64,000 bases of DNA from JAURVT01 sp049059935 (GTDB taxonomy: Bacteria > Actinomycetota > Actinomycetes > Propionibacteriales > Nocardioidaceae): the NCBI RefSeq assembly GCF_049059935.1, contig NZ_JBMGQR010000002.1:62001-126000 (forward strand). Direction: 5' to 3'. Position 1 is the stretch's first letter. The number at the start of each line of letters is the position of its first letter. The translations under genes and the position numbers were made by a program. The notes under the pieces are model-generated. The model saw only the letters and a list, made by a program, of their open reading frames with translations. It searched no databases and was not told the DNA's origin. Shown here in pieces: positions 34,538 through 42,282 of this stretch.

Positions 34538-36243
34538 TCGTCCCAGTCGGGCATCAGGTCGCTGTGCCGTGCGTCCTCGGCGCGGCGTGCGGCTTCGCGG
34601 ATATTATCCGCCGCCTTGCCGCCGGAGTCGAACTCGCGGAGCAACGCCCCGAACCGGTCGTGCTCGCTGCGCACGAGCGCACCCACCCGCAGCTCGAGGT
34701 CGTCGCGGGCGCGGTCGAGCAGCGCGTCCACCTCGGGGGCTCCGAGGACGGCCTCGAGCAGCCGGCGTCCCGACGCCCCGGCGTCGTCCTGCGAGCCCGC
34801 CTGCCGCGTGAGCACGGCGACGGCGAGCGCCGCGGCGAGCCCGTTGACGCCGAGGGCGAGGACCTTGGCGTTCATGCGCTTGTCGGCGACGCCCTCGCGC
34901 ACCATCACCAGGACGGCGCCGAGCCAGTCGCGGACGGTGCGCTCGGCGCGCATGCGGAAGTCGCGGGGGGCCTTGCCGAGCCCTCCCCCGTGCGCGGCGA
35001 GCACCGCCCGTCCCGGCGGGGTGGACGACCAGGCCCGCTCGGTGGCCTCGGCCGCACGCTCGGCGTGCTCGAGCAGCGTCAGGTCGACGGCGTTCTCGAC
35101 GGCGGCGAGCACCTCGCCGGAGCGGTCCTTGCGACCGGTGACCGAGTCGAGGAAGCGGTCGCGGATGCGGGTCACGCGGTCCTCGAGGGAGCGCACGAGC
35201 TCGCCGGAGCCGACGAACTCCTGCCAGCGCGCGGCGAGCGCGCCGCGGACGACGGTGCCGTCGGCCAGCGCGACCGACAGGGCGGCCTGCTGGTCGGCGT
35301 AGGCGACGTCGGCGGCCTCGTGGAGGTGGACGAGCGCCCGCGACTCCTGGTTCGCGGCGTCGGCGACGTCGTGCGCGCGGAAGATGATCTGGCGGACGGC
35401 GCCGTCGAGCGTCTGGGTGACGATCGCGTCGCGCACGTCGGTGTCGACGGCGAGGTCCTGGAGCCAGTCGCGGATCGTGGCGACGCTGTCGGGCGGCAGC
35501 AGTCCGTCGGCGTCCACCGGCGACTCGGGCACGGTGAACAACGGCGAGTCCTTGAGGCCGCGCGACGTCATCATGCGGGCGAGGTGGCGCTGCACCTCCG
35601 ACAGCGACACGGCCGGGGTGCGGTCGAGGACGACCGCGACGGCCGCGCTGCGGCGGGCCGCCGCCTGCAGGAAGTTCCAGGGCACCTGGTCGGCGTAGCG
35701 CGCGGACGACGTCACGAACAGCCAGAGGTCGGCCGCGGCGAGCAGCTGCGCAGCGAGCTCGCGGTTGGCGACGTCGACCGAGTCGACGTCGGGCGCGTCG
35801 AGGATGGCCAGGCCGGCGGGGACCGCCTTGGTCGACACCAGGCGCAGCGCGCTGATGTCGTTGGTGGACGTCGTGGTGCGCGCGAGGTCGGGCAGGATCC
35901 GCTCGGGCGCGAACCAGTGCGCCTCGGACGGGTGGTGCACCAGCACCGGCGAGCGGGTGGTGGGGCGCAGCACGCCGGACTCGGTGACGGGGCGACCGAC
36001 GATGCTGTTGACCAGGGTCGACTTGCCCGCGCCGGTCGAACCGCCCACGACGGCGAGCAGCGGCGCGTCGAGCTGGACCAGGCGCGGGAGCACGTAGTCC
36101 TCGAGCTGGTCGATCGTCTCGCGCCTGGCGAGGCGGGCCTGCTCGGCCTCGGGGAGGTCGAGGCGCAGGGGCGCGGCGTCGAGGTCCGAGCGCAGCCGCA
36201 TGAGCGCGCTGAGCAGCGCGGCGGCGGAGCGTTCGGTGGGCAC
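34534..36243 (-). CDS. Dynamin family GTPase
   Basis: A 569-residue GTPase related to bacterial dynamin-like proteins. G1 is GGSTGAGKSTLVNSI, the G2 region is LRPTTRSPVLV, G3 is LDAPDVDSV, and LDRTP occupies the G4 position in place of the usual NKxD. The C-terminal two-thirds is helical with a hydrophobic stretch near residues 455-475. It is the first of two overlapping GTPase genes, which suggests a hetero-oligomeric pair like Streptomyces DynA/DynB or mycobacterial IniA-type proteins. Role in the cell is inferred. Confidence 0.85.
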   Translation of the reverse strand: MPTERSAAALLSALMRLRSDLDAAPLRLDLPEAEQARLARRETIDQLEDYVLPRLVQLDAPLLAVVGGSTGAGKSTLVNSIVGRPVTESGVLRPTTRSPVLVHHPSEAHWFAPERILPDLARTTTSTNDISALRLVSTKAVPAGLAILDAPDVDSVDVANRELAAQLLAAADLWLFVTSSARYADQVPWNFLQAAARRSAAVAVVLDRTPAVSLSEVQRHLARMMTSRGLKDSPLFTVPESPVDADGLLPPDSVATIRDWLQDLAVDTDVRDAIVTQTLDGAVRQIIFRAHDVADAANQESRALVHLHEAADVAYADQQAALSVALADGTVVRGALAARWQEFVGSGELVRSLEDRVTRIRDRFLDSVTGRKDRSGEVLAAVENAVDLTLLEHAERAAEATERAWSSTPPGRAVLAAHGGGLGKAPRDFRMRAERTVRDWLGAVLVMVREGVADKRMNAKVLALGVNGLAAALAVAVLTRQAGSQDDAGASGRRLLEAVLGAPEVDALLDRARDDLELRVGALVRSEHDRFGALLREFDSGGKAADNIREAARRAEDARHSDLMPDWDE

Positions 36244-36378
36244 CGCGCTCTCCTCTCGACGTGGACGGACCTGTGGGACGGCTGTGACTTCAGTGACGTC
36301 AACCCGAACCCTAGTGGAGGTGGTCGGGGTGGCTCCGCGGACACGGCGTCCGGCGTCCGAGCACGCCGGGGTCGCGGT

Positions 36379-37686
36379 CTACGGGGACGGCCGTCCGGGG
36401 CCGGGGACGGGAGGCTGGCTGTAGTACGGCGGCGGACCGTAGGTGGGCGGGGGTCCGTAGCCGGGAGGAGGACCGTAGCCCGGCGGCGGGCCGTACCAGA
36501 CCATCGGGGGTCGCACGGGCGGCGGCAGCCGGACCCACGGCTTGACCTCGCCCATCGCCGCGCGCAGCGCGTCGACCTTGCCGACGGCGTCGCGCTTGGG
36601 CCGGCCGTCCATCACGCCGGCGTAGAGGAAGGCGGCGGTCGCGGCCAGGCGCTGGTAGCGCTTGAACGCCGGCGCGGCGGTGCCGCCCGGCTGCGCCTTG
36701 GCGAACGCGACCGCACGAGCGCGCAGCGGGAACCGTCCGAGGTACGGCACCTCGTCGCGGTGCAGCCAGCCACGCGTCGACATGTGGTCGAGCGCCGCCC
36801 GCAGCCGCCTGCCCTGCTGGGCGCGGGCCAGGATCGCCCACGTGACCAGGCCGACCAGCACGGCGGCGAGCACGAGGTAGGCCAGCACGAAGCCGACTCC
36901 CCCGCCGTAGCTCAGCGAGCCGTTCCACAGCGCGTGCAGGCCGACGCTCCCGAGCAGGCCGACGACGCAGACCAGGCCGCGCAGCCAGCGCGACCTCAGC
37001 GTGAGGGCGAACGCGACGGCCACCGCGAACGCGGACGTGAACAGCGGGTGCGCGAGCGGGCTGAAGATGCCGCGGACGATGAACGTCGCGGTCGCGCCGC
37101 CGACCCCGTCCAGCTGCGGACCGTCGACGCCGGTGGGCAGCCCGTCGTAGGCGATCGAGATGTAGCCGATGTTCTCGACGAACGCGAAGCCGAGCCCCAC
37201 GATGCCGGCGTAGAGGAGGCTGTCGACGAGCCCGTCCACCACGCGGCGGGCGCGCAGGAAGGTCAGGACGAGGAACAGGCACTTGGCCGGCTCCTCGGTG
37301 AGCGGGGCGACCCACGTCGCCATCACCTCGTCGCCCCACCCGAAGAGGTTCTGGGCGCCGAGCTGCAGCAGCAGGGCCGAGCTCGTCGACACCACCGCGC
37401 CCCAGACGAACGCGGCCGCGACGTAGCGCCGCGGCTCGGGCTCGTACCGGTCGAGCCAGACGTACCCGGCGACCAGCGTCACCGCGGGGATCAGGGCGTA
37501 CAGCAGCACCAGCCCCGACCCGGCCCGGCTCGTGAACACCGCGAGCGCGATCGCCCCGGCCACGCCCACCACGGCCGCGATCCACACCAGCACCACGAGC
37601 AGCGTGCGTCCGCGCTGGACGAACACCTCGCGGTACGGCGGCAGGCCTGGCGCAGGCACCGGCGGCGCCGGGACGGGGAAGGACAC
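36379..37686 (-). CDS. PrsW-type intramembrane metalloprotease
   Basis: A 435-residue polytopic membrane protein. The PrsW motifs are present: TEEPAKCLF (EExxK), GFAFVENIGY, SPLAHPLFTS and GLHALWNG, which together provide the metal site in the membrane. About eight or nine hydrophobic helices occupy residues 28-300. The cytoplasmic C-terminus ends in Pro/Tyr-rich repeats of the type GYGPPP. PrsW in Bacillus cleaves an anti-sigma factor, and actinobacterial members are usually uncharacterised. The gene is isolated between the GTPase pair and tRNA-Arg. Confidence 0.9.
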   Translation of the reverse strand: MSFPVPAPPVPAPGLPPYREVFVQRGRTLLVVLVWIAAVVGVAGAIALAVFTSRAGSGLVLLYALIPAVTLVAGYVWLDRYEPEPRRYVAAAFVWGAVVSTSSALLLQLGAQNLFGWGDEVMATWVAPLTEEPAKCLFLVLTFLRARRVVDGLVDSLLYAGIVGLGFAFVENIGYISIAYDGLPTGVDGPQLDGVGGATATFIVRGIFSPLAHPLFTSAFAVAVAFALTLRSRWLRGLVCVVGLLGSVGLHALWNGSLSYGGGVGFVLAYLVLAAVLVGLVTWAILARAQQGRRLRAALDHMSTRGWLHRDEVPYLGRFPLRARAVAFAKAQPGGTAAPAFKRYQRLAATAAFLYAGVMDGRPKRDAVGKVDALRAAMGEVKPWVRLPPPVRPPMVWYGPPPGYGPPPGYGPPPTYGPPPYYSQPPVPGPGRPSP

Positions 37687-37742
37687 GACGAAAGCCTATG
37701 TGCTGCCGCACGTCCGCGCGCCGCCGATACGCTGACCCGCAC

Positions 37743-37819
37743 GCGCCTGTAGCTCAGCTGGATAGAGCAGGAGCCTTCTAATCTTCAGGTCGCAGGTTCG
37801 AGTCCTGCCAGGCGCACCA
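37743..37819 (+). tRNA. tRNA-Arg (anticodon TCT)
   Basis: The acceptor stem GCGCCTG pairs with CAGGCGC, the D arm is GCTC/GAGC, the anticodon loop CTTCTAA gives TCT, and the T arm is GCAGG/CCTGC; CCA is encoded. The base pair closing the anticodon loop is C31-U39, a mismatch, and one further pair is G-U, which is weak for a functional tRNA. A -10-like TACGCT lies at 37728-37733. A partial copy follows 80 bp downstream. Confidence 0.88.
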
Positions 37820-37822
37820 CCG

Positions 37823-37898
37823 CTCAGCATCCATCAGCTGGAAGAACAGGCGCCGTTCTCATCTTCAGGTCGCAGGTTCGAGTCCTGCCAGGCGCACC
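37823..37898 (+). pseudogene. Degenerate tRNA-Arg copy
   Basis: Positions 37861-37898 repeat 37781-37818 of tRNA-Arg without a single difference (38 bp, offset exactly 80). The 5' part is still recognisable (TCAGCTGGA, CAGGCGCC) but lacks the acceptor strand and a sound anticodon arm. It is either a decayed tandem duplicate or the trace of a site-specific insertion at the tRNA 3' end. Confidence 0.8.
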
Positions 37899-37921
37899 GA
37901 AGCACCCACACACACAACCCG

Positions 37922-38012
37922 CGATCCGTCGGTTCTGCGGGCACCATCCGTCACTTCGGCCGGTCGGAGACCAGCAGAACTGACGGATCGGACCAGCCGA
38001 ACCGACGGATCG
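37922..38012. repeat. Nested inverted repeats between tRNA-Arg and DsbA-like gene
   Basis: CGATCCGTCGGTTC (37922-37935) pairs perfectly with 37999-38012. It also pairs in 16 of 17 positions with 37974-37990 when extended to 37938. A fourth related copy lies at 37945-37959. Alternative hairpins are therefore possible. Placed between convergent transcripts, it may terminate the DsbA-like gene from one side and the tRNA from the other. Confidence 0.7.
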
Positions 38013-38020
38013 TGGGGGGG

Positions 38021-38806
38021 TCAGCTGCCCTGGGCGGCGGTGATGGCCTTCTGCAGGTCCTCGGCGGTGGGGACGCCGCCCTGCGCGCCGTTGGTGACCT
38101 TGCCGTCGACGAGGACGGTGGGCGTGCCCTGGACGTCGTTGTCGCGCGAGGCCTCGGTCGCCTCCTCGGTCCACTTCTCGTAGGTGCCGTCCTTGATGCA
38201 CGACTCGGTCTCCAGGCCGCCGGCCTGACGGGCGTAGTCGGCGAGCTGGTCGTCGGTCAGGCCCGCGCCGCCCTCGGCGGGCTGGTTCGTGTAGAGGATC
38301 TTCTGCAGCTCGTGGAACCCCTTGGCGCCGGCGGTGTCGACGACGCACGCGGCGGTGTTCGCCGACCGCGTGGAGTACTGCGTGCTGCTGGCGTTGTTCA
38401 GGAACGCGATCGGGCGGTACTCGATCTCGATGGCGCCCGAGGCGACCTGCTGGTCGAGGAAGTCACCGTTGGCCTCCTGGAAGGCCTGGCAGACCGGGCA
38501 CTGGAAGTCCTCGTAGATCGTCACGTTGACCGGCTCGGCAGCACCGGCGCTCGGCTCACTGCCCGACGCGGCCTGGTCGTACACGATGCCGTAGTCGTCG
38601 GTGGTGTTCTTGGGCTGCGCGGCGGGGTCGTTGCTCTTGCCCACCTCGTTGACGATCGCGAACGCGGCGACGGCCACCAGCACCACCACGATGGCCATGA
38701 TGCCGAGCGTGATGCCGTTGCGGCGGCGCTTCTCGGCGCGCTCGCGCTCCTTGCGCATCTGCTCCGCGCGCTGCTGACGCTCGTTCTTGCCACTGTTGCT
38801 GGCCAC
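38021..38806 (-). CDS. Membrane-anchored DsbA-like thioredoxin-fold protein
   Basis: A 261-residue protein with a charged cytoplasmic start (about residues 1-35), one transmembrane helix near 36-58 and an extracytoplasmic thioredoxin-fold domain. The active site is CPVC in YEDFQCPVCQAF, and GTPTVLVDGK holds the cis-Pro loop. Two more cysteines (AACVVD and ESCIKD) may form a structural disulfide. It resembles actinobacterial DsbA-like oxidoreductases that form or shuffle disulfides in secreted proteins. The GTG at 38806 has GGAGC upstream; in-frame codons further upstream are not protein-like. Confidence 0.88.
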   Translation of the reverse strand: MASNSGKNERQQRAEQMRKERERAEKRRRNGITLGIMAIVVVLVAVAAFAIVNEVGKSNDPAAQPKNTTDDYGIVYDQAASGSEPSAGAAEPVNVTIYEDFQCPVCQAFQEANGDFLDQQVASGAIEIEYRPIAFLNNASSTQYSTRSANTAACVVDTAGAKGFHELQKILYTNQPAEGGAGLTDDQLADYARQAGGLETESCIKDGTYEKWTEEATEASRDNDVQGTPTVLVDGKVTNGAQGGVPTAEDLQKAITAAQGS

Positions 38807-38939
38807 GCTGGGGTGCTCCGATCGGCGGGGTCGTGAGGGTCCGGTCCGCACAACGAACGACGTGCCCCACAGGTTCCGGAGCCCGAGGACGGACCACTCC
38901 AGCGTATCCAGGCCGCGTCCACCACCTAGTCTGAGGGGC

Positions 38940-39551
38940 GTGAACGACAAGCTGGTGTGGATCGACTGCGAGATGACCGGCCTCGACCTCGGCGCCGACG
39001 CGCTCGTCGAGGTGGCGGCCCTGGTCACCGACTACGAGCTCAACGTGCTCGGCGACGGCGTCGACCTGGTGATCAAGCCCCCGCAGGAGGCCCTCGAGCA
39101 GATGAACGAGGTCGTCACCACGATGCACACCACGTCCGGGCTCATCACCGAGCTCGACGGCGGCATCACCCTGGCCGAGGCCGAGGACGCCGTGCTCACC
39201 TACGTCAAGGAGCACGTGTCCGAGCCCCGCAAGGCCCCCCTGGCGGGCAACTCCGTCGGCACCGACCGCGCGTTCATCGCCCGCGACATGCTCGACCTCG
39301 AGGCCTGGCTGCACTACCGCATCGTCGACGTCTCCTCGATCAAGGAGCTGTCGCGCCACTGGTTCCCGCGGGCCTACTTCGCCTCGCCCAAGAAGGCCGG
39401 CAACCACCGTGCGCTGGCCGACATCCAGGAGAGCATCGAGGAGCTGCGGTACTACCGCCAGGCCGTCTTCGTGCCCGCGCCCGGGCCCGACAGCGAGACC
39501 GCGCGCGGCCTGGCCGCACAGGTCGCGGGATCACTGACGAACCCCTCGTGA
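38940..39551 (+). CDS. orn: Oligoribonuclease
   Basis: A 203-residue DEDDh exonuclease that degrades 2-5 nt RNAs and pGpG. Acidic residues are in WIDCEMTGLDL, and AGNSVGTDRAFIARDM and GNHRALADIQESI carry the later Asp and His motifs. Length fits Orn. TAGTCT at 38927-38932 ends seven bases before the GTG, so the transcript may be leaderless. It is divergent from the DsbA-like gene. A glycosyltransferase with a c-di-GMP-type domain is encoded about 18 kb away, so pGpG turnover may be relevant. Confidence 0.95.
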   Translation: MNDKLVWIDCEMTGLDLGADALVEVAALVTDYELNVLGDGVDLVIKPPQEALEQMNEVVTTMHTTSGLITELDGGITLAEAEDAVLTYVKEHVSEPRKAPLAGNSVGTDRAFIARDMLDLEAWLHYRIVDVSSIKELSRHWFPRAYFASPKKAGNHRALADIQESIEELRYYRQAVFVPAPGPDSETARGLAAQVAGSLTNPS

Positions 39552-39625
39552 TCCCCCGGTCCGGAGCGCCCACGGCAGCCGCTATGCTTCTCGGCGTCGC
39601 ATCCGGTGCACGCCGGACGCGCATG

Positions 39626-39701
39626 GTGGGTGTAGCTCAGCTGGTAGAGCACCGGCTTGTGGTGCCGGTGGTCGCGGGTTCAAGTCCCGTCACTCACCCC
39701 A
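39626..39701 (+). tRNA. tRNA-His (anticodon GTG)
   Basis: Acceptor GTGGGTG pairs with CACTCAC, the anticodon loop TTGTGGT reads GTG, and CCA is encoded. The genomic G at 39625 provides the extra G-1 that pairs with discriminator C, as expected for tRNA-His. The CDF gene begins 19 bp after the CCA. Confidence 0.96.
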
Positions 39702-39720
39702 CATCGACGACGACGGTGAC

Positions 39721-40644
39721 ATGAACGTCACCGTCGTCGTCGCGTTCGGGGCCAACCTGCTCATCGCGCTCGCCAAGTCGGCGGCCGCGCTGCTGACGGG
39801 CTCGGCATCGATGGTCGCCGAGGCGGCCCACTCCTGGGCCGACACCGGCAACGAGATCTTCCTGTTCGTCGCCGACAAGCGCTCGCAGCGCCGCCCCGAC
39901 CGCTCCCACCCGCACGGGTACGGACGCGAGGCCTACGTCTGGTCGATGTTCGCCGCGGTCGGGCTGTTCGTCGCCGGGGCCGCCGTCTCGATCGTCCACG
40001 GCATCCAGCAGCTGTCCGCCGAGGAGGCCGCCGAGAACTACACGATCGCCTACGTCGTGCTCGGCATCTCGTTCGTGCTCGAGGGGACGAGCTTCCTGCA
40101 GTCCTACCGGCAGCTGCGCGGCGAGGCCGCCGACACCCACACCGAGCTGCTCGAGCGCGCGCTGCAGACCTCCGACCCGACGCTGCGCGCCGTGTTCGCC
40201 GAGGACTCCGCCGCACTGATCGGCATCGTCATCGCCCTGGCGGGCATCGGCCTGCACCAGGCGACCGGCGACCCCGTCTTCGACGCGGTCGGGTCGATCC
40301 TGGTCGGTCTGCTGCTCGGCGTGGTCGCGTTCGTCCTGATCGACCGCAACCGCCGCTTCCTGGTGGGCGAGGGCGTCACGGACGCGATCGAGCAGACCGT
40401 GGTCGACGCGCTCGAGGAGATGGACGAGGTCGCGAGCGTCGGCTACCTGCACATGGAGATCGTCGGTCCGCACCGCGTCTACCTGGTGGCGAGCGTCGAC
40501 CTCGTGGGCGACGAGAGCGAGTCGAGCGTCGCCGACCGGCTGCGGGCGCTGGAGGAGCGGCTCGAGCAGCGCGACGCCGTCGTCGAGGCGGTCCTGACGG
40601 TCTCGCGTCCGGGGCACCCGCCCGACGCCGACCTCGACGACTAG
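39721..40644 (+). CDS. Cation diffusion facilitator family transporter
   Basis: A 307-residue CDF protein exporting divalent metals such as zinc, iron or manganese. MVAEAAHSWADTGNE matches the HxxxD metal site in helix 2, SHPHGYGREAYVWSM is typical of the TM2-TM3 region, and AVFAEDSAALIGIV gives the D/E-xxx-D site in TM5. Five or six helices precede a cytoplasmic C-terminal domain. The ATG lies 19 bp after tRNA-His with no ribosome-binding site, and no earlier start is available, so it is probably read from mRNA produced by tRNA processing or from a leaderless transcript. Confidence 0.9.
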   Translation: MNVTVVVAFGANLLIALAKSAAALLTGSASMVAEAAHSWADTGNEIFLFVADKRSQRRPDRSHPHGYGREAYVWSMFAAVGLFVAGAAVSIVHGIQQLSAEEAAENYTIAYVVLGISFVLEGTSFLQSYRQLRGEAADTHTELLERALQTSDPTLRAVFAEDSAALIGIVIALAGIGLHQATGDPVFDAVGSILVGLLLGVVAFVLIDRNRRFLVGEGVTDAIEQTVVDALEEMDEVASVGYLHMEIVGPHRVYLVASVDLVGDESESSVADRLRALEERLEQRDAVVEAVLTVSRPGHPPDADLDD

Positions 40645-40681
40645 CCAGCCCCGTCGCCCGGCGCGTGAGACCCTGGGAGAC

Positions 40682-41821
40682 GTGCGACTGCCCCGCGTGG
40701 AGGACTTCGAGGACCGCCTCCGCGTCCCGGAGGTGACGTCCCGCGTGGGCTCGGTCCTCGGCGTCGCGTTCACCGTCTGCTTCCTGACCGGGCTGTGGAG
40801 CCACTGGCAGTACGGGCCGCCGGGCTGGCTGACGATCCCGACGAGCCCGGCCTGGCTGTACCGCGTCACCCAGGGCACCCACGTGCTCAGCGGCACCGTC
40901 GCGATCCCGCTGCTGCTGGTGAAGCTGTGGTCGGTGTTCCCGCGGCTGTTCCAGCCGCCGGTGCTCAAGCCCGCGGTGCCCGCCCTGCTGCACGTCCTGG
41001 AGCGCGTGTCGATCCTGGTGCTCGTCAGCTCCGGCATCTTCCAGCTCGTCGTCGGGATGCTCAACACGATCCAGTGGTACCCGTGGAGCTTCAGCTTCCG
41101 CTCCACCCACTACGCCGTCGCGTGGGTGATGATCGGCGCGCTCGCGGTGCACGTCGCGGTGAAGCTCCCGGTGATCCGTCGCTCGTTCTCGCACCCCGTC
41201 GACGTCGACGAGCCGCCCGCGGCCTCGCGCCTGTCGCGACGCGGCCTGCTGCGCGCCACCTGGGTCGCGGCCGGCCTCACGTTCGTCCTCAGCGCCGGCC
41301 AGACCGTCCCGCTGCTGCGCAAGGTGTCGGTGTTCGGGGTCCGCTCCGGCGACGGCCCGCTCGGCATCCCGATCAACCGCACCGCCGCGGCGGCGGGCGT
41401 CCCCGGCGGCTCGACGGGTGACGCCTGGCAGCTCGAGCTGTCGTACGCCGGCCGCACCGTGACGATGGACCGCGCCGACCTCGAGGCGATGACCCAGCGC
41501 ACCCACACCCTGCCGATCGCCTGCGTCGAGGGATGGAGCGCGTCGGGCGACTGGACGGGCGTGCCGCTGCGCGACCTCGTCGAGTCGATGGGCGCCCCGG
41601 CCCGCTCGCGCGTCTTCGTCACGTCGCTGCAGACCCGCGGCGCGTTCGCGACGTCGGAGCTGCCCGCCCAGTTCGTCGACGACGAGCGGACACTGCTCGC
41701 GCTGCGGCTGTCGGGCGAGCCCCTCACGCTCGACCACGGCTACCCGGCACGCATCATCGCGCCCAACCGCCCCGGCGTCCTGCAGACCAAGTGGGTCACG
41801 AAGCTGGAGGTGGCGGGCTGA
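40682..41821 (+). CDS. Membrane-anchored molybdopterin-dependent (sulfite-oxidase-like) oxidoreductase
   Basis: A 379-residue fusion. The N-terminal part has four hydrophobic helices (roughly residues 25-180) like a cytochrome b561/PepSY-type anchor, with histidines that could bind haem (SHWQYG, GTHVLS, STHYAV, AVHVAV). A twin-arginine-like SRRGLLRATW follows near 190. The C-terminal domain is of the sulfite oxidase family, with the molybdenum-binding Cys in LPIACVEGWSASGDWTGVPL. The substrate is unknown. The start of the next membrane protein gene overlaps its stop. Confidence 0.85.
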   Translation: MRLPRVEDFEDRLRVPEVTSRVGSVLGVAFTVCFLTGLWSHWQYGPPGWLTIPTSPAWLYRVTQGTHVLSGTVAIPLLLVKLWSVFPRLFQPPVLKPAVPALLHVLERVSILVLVSSGIFQLVVGMLNTIQWYPWSFSFRSTHYAVAWVMIGALAVHVAVKLPVIRRSFSHPVDVDEPPAASRLSRRGLLRATWVAAGLTFVLSAGQTVPLLRKVSVFGVRSGDGPLGIPINRTAAAAGVPGGSTGDAWQLELSYAGRTVTMDRADLEAMTQRTHTLPIACVEGWSASGDWTGVPLRDLVESMGAPARSRVFVTSLQTRGAFATSELPAQFVDDERTLLALRLSGEPLTLDHGYPARIIAPNRPGVLQTKWVTKLEVAG

Positions 41822-42246
41822 TGGGCACCACCGTGACGCGCGGCGTCCTGCTGCTGGCCGGCCTCGCCGCCGGCGTCTACGGGGCCGTCCTGCTGCTGCA
41901 GCTCGACTTCTCCCGCCTGCTCTCCACCGTCATCTGGCTCGCCGGCGGCGTGGTGGCCCACGACTTCGTCTTCGCCCCGGTCGTCGTCGTGCTCGGCGTG
42001 CTCCTGGCTCGGGTGCTGCCCGACGCCGCGCGCCGTCCCGTCGCGGTGGCCGTCGTCGTCTGGGGCACGGTCACCGTCGCCGCGATCCCGGTGCTGTCGG
42101 GCCAGGGCGGCAAGCCCGACAACGCCACCCTGCTCGACCGTCCGTACTGGACCGCCTGGCTCGTCCTCACCGCGCTCGTCCTCGTCGCGACCGCCGTCGC
42201 GTCCGTCCTGGCCTCGCGCCGCGCAGCACGACGCCCCCGCACCTGA
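41821..42246 (+). CDS. Hypothetical four-helix membrane protein
   Basis: A 141-residue protein that I do not recognise. Four hydrophobic segments (about residues 7-26, 33-63, 70-93 and 108-130) fill most of it. The conserved-looking HDFVFAP lies in the second helix. Its ATG overlaps the stop of the molybdopterin oxidoreductase, so it is probably an accessory membrane subunit for that enzyme. The 3' end runs into the left arm of a terminator. Confidence 0.75.
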   Translation: MGTTVTRGVLLLAGLAAGVYGAVLLLQLDFSRLLSTVIWLAGGVVAHDFVFAPVVVVLGVLLARVLPDAARRPVAVAVVVWGTVTVAAIPVLSGQGGKPDNATLLDRPYWTAWLVLTALVLVATAVASVLASRRAARRPRT

Positions 42247-42268
42247 CGGGCAGGCGCGGGGGCGTCGT
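42228..42268. terminator. Bidirectional terminator between convergent genes
   Basis: ACGACGCCCCCGC (42228-42240) pairs perfectly with GCGGGGGCGTCGT (42256-42268), with a 15-nt loop. The left arm overlaps the end of the membrane protein gene. It serves that gene and the converging glpD. Confidence 0.75.
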
Positions 42269-42282
42269 GGTGGTGCGGTGCG

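Noticed and set aside
34564..37752. 1062-codon open frame on the + strand opposite the GTPase and PrsW genes
   Set aside because: Composition is Arg/Gly/Val-rich without motifs, and it spans several real genes on the reverse strand.
37823..37898. Second functional tRNA-Arg
   Set aside because: The acceptor 5' strand and a proper anticodon arm are missing.
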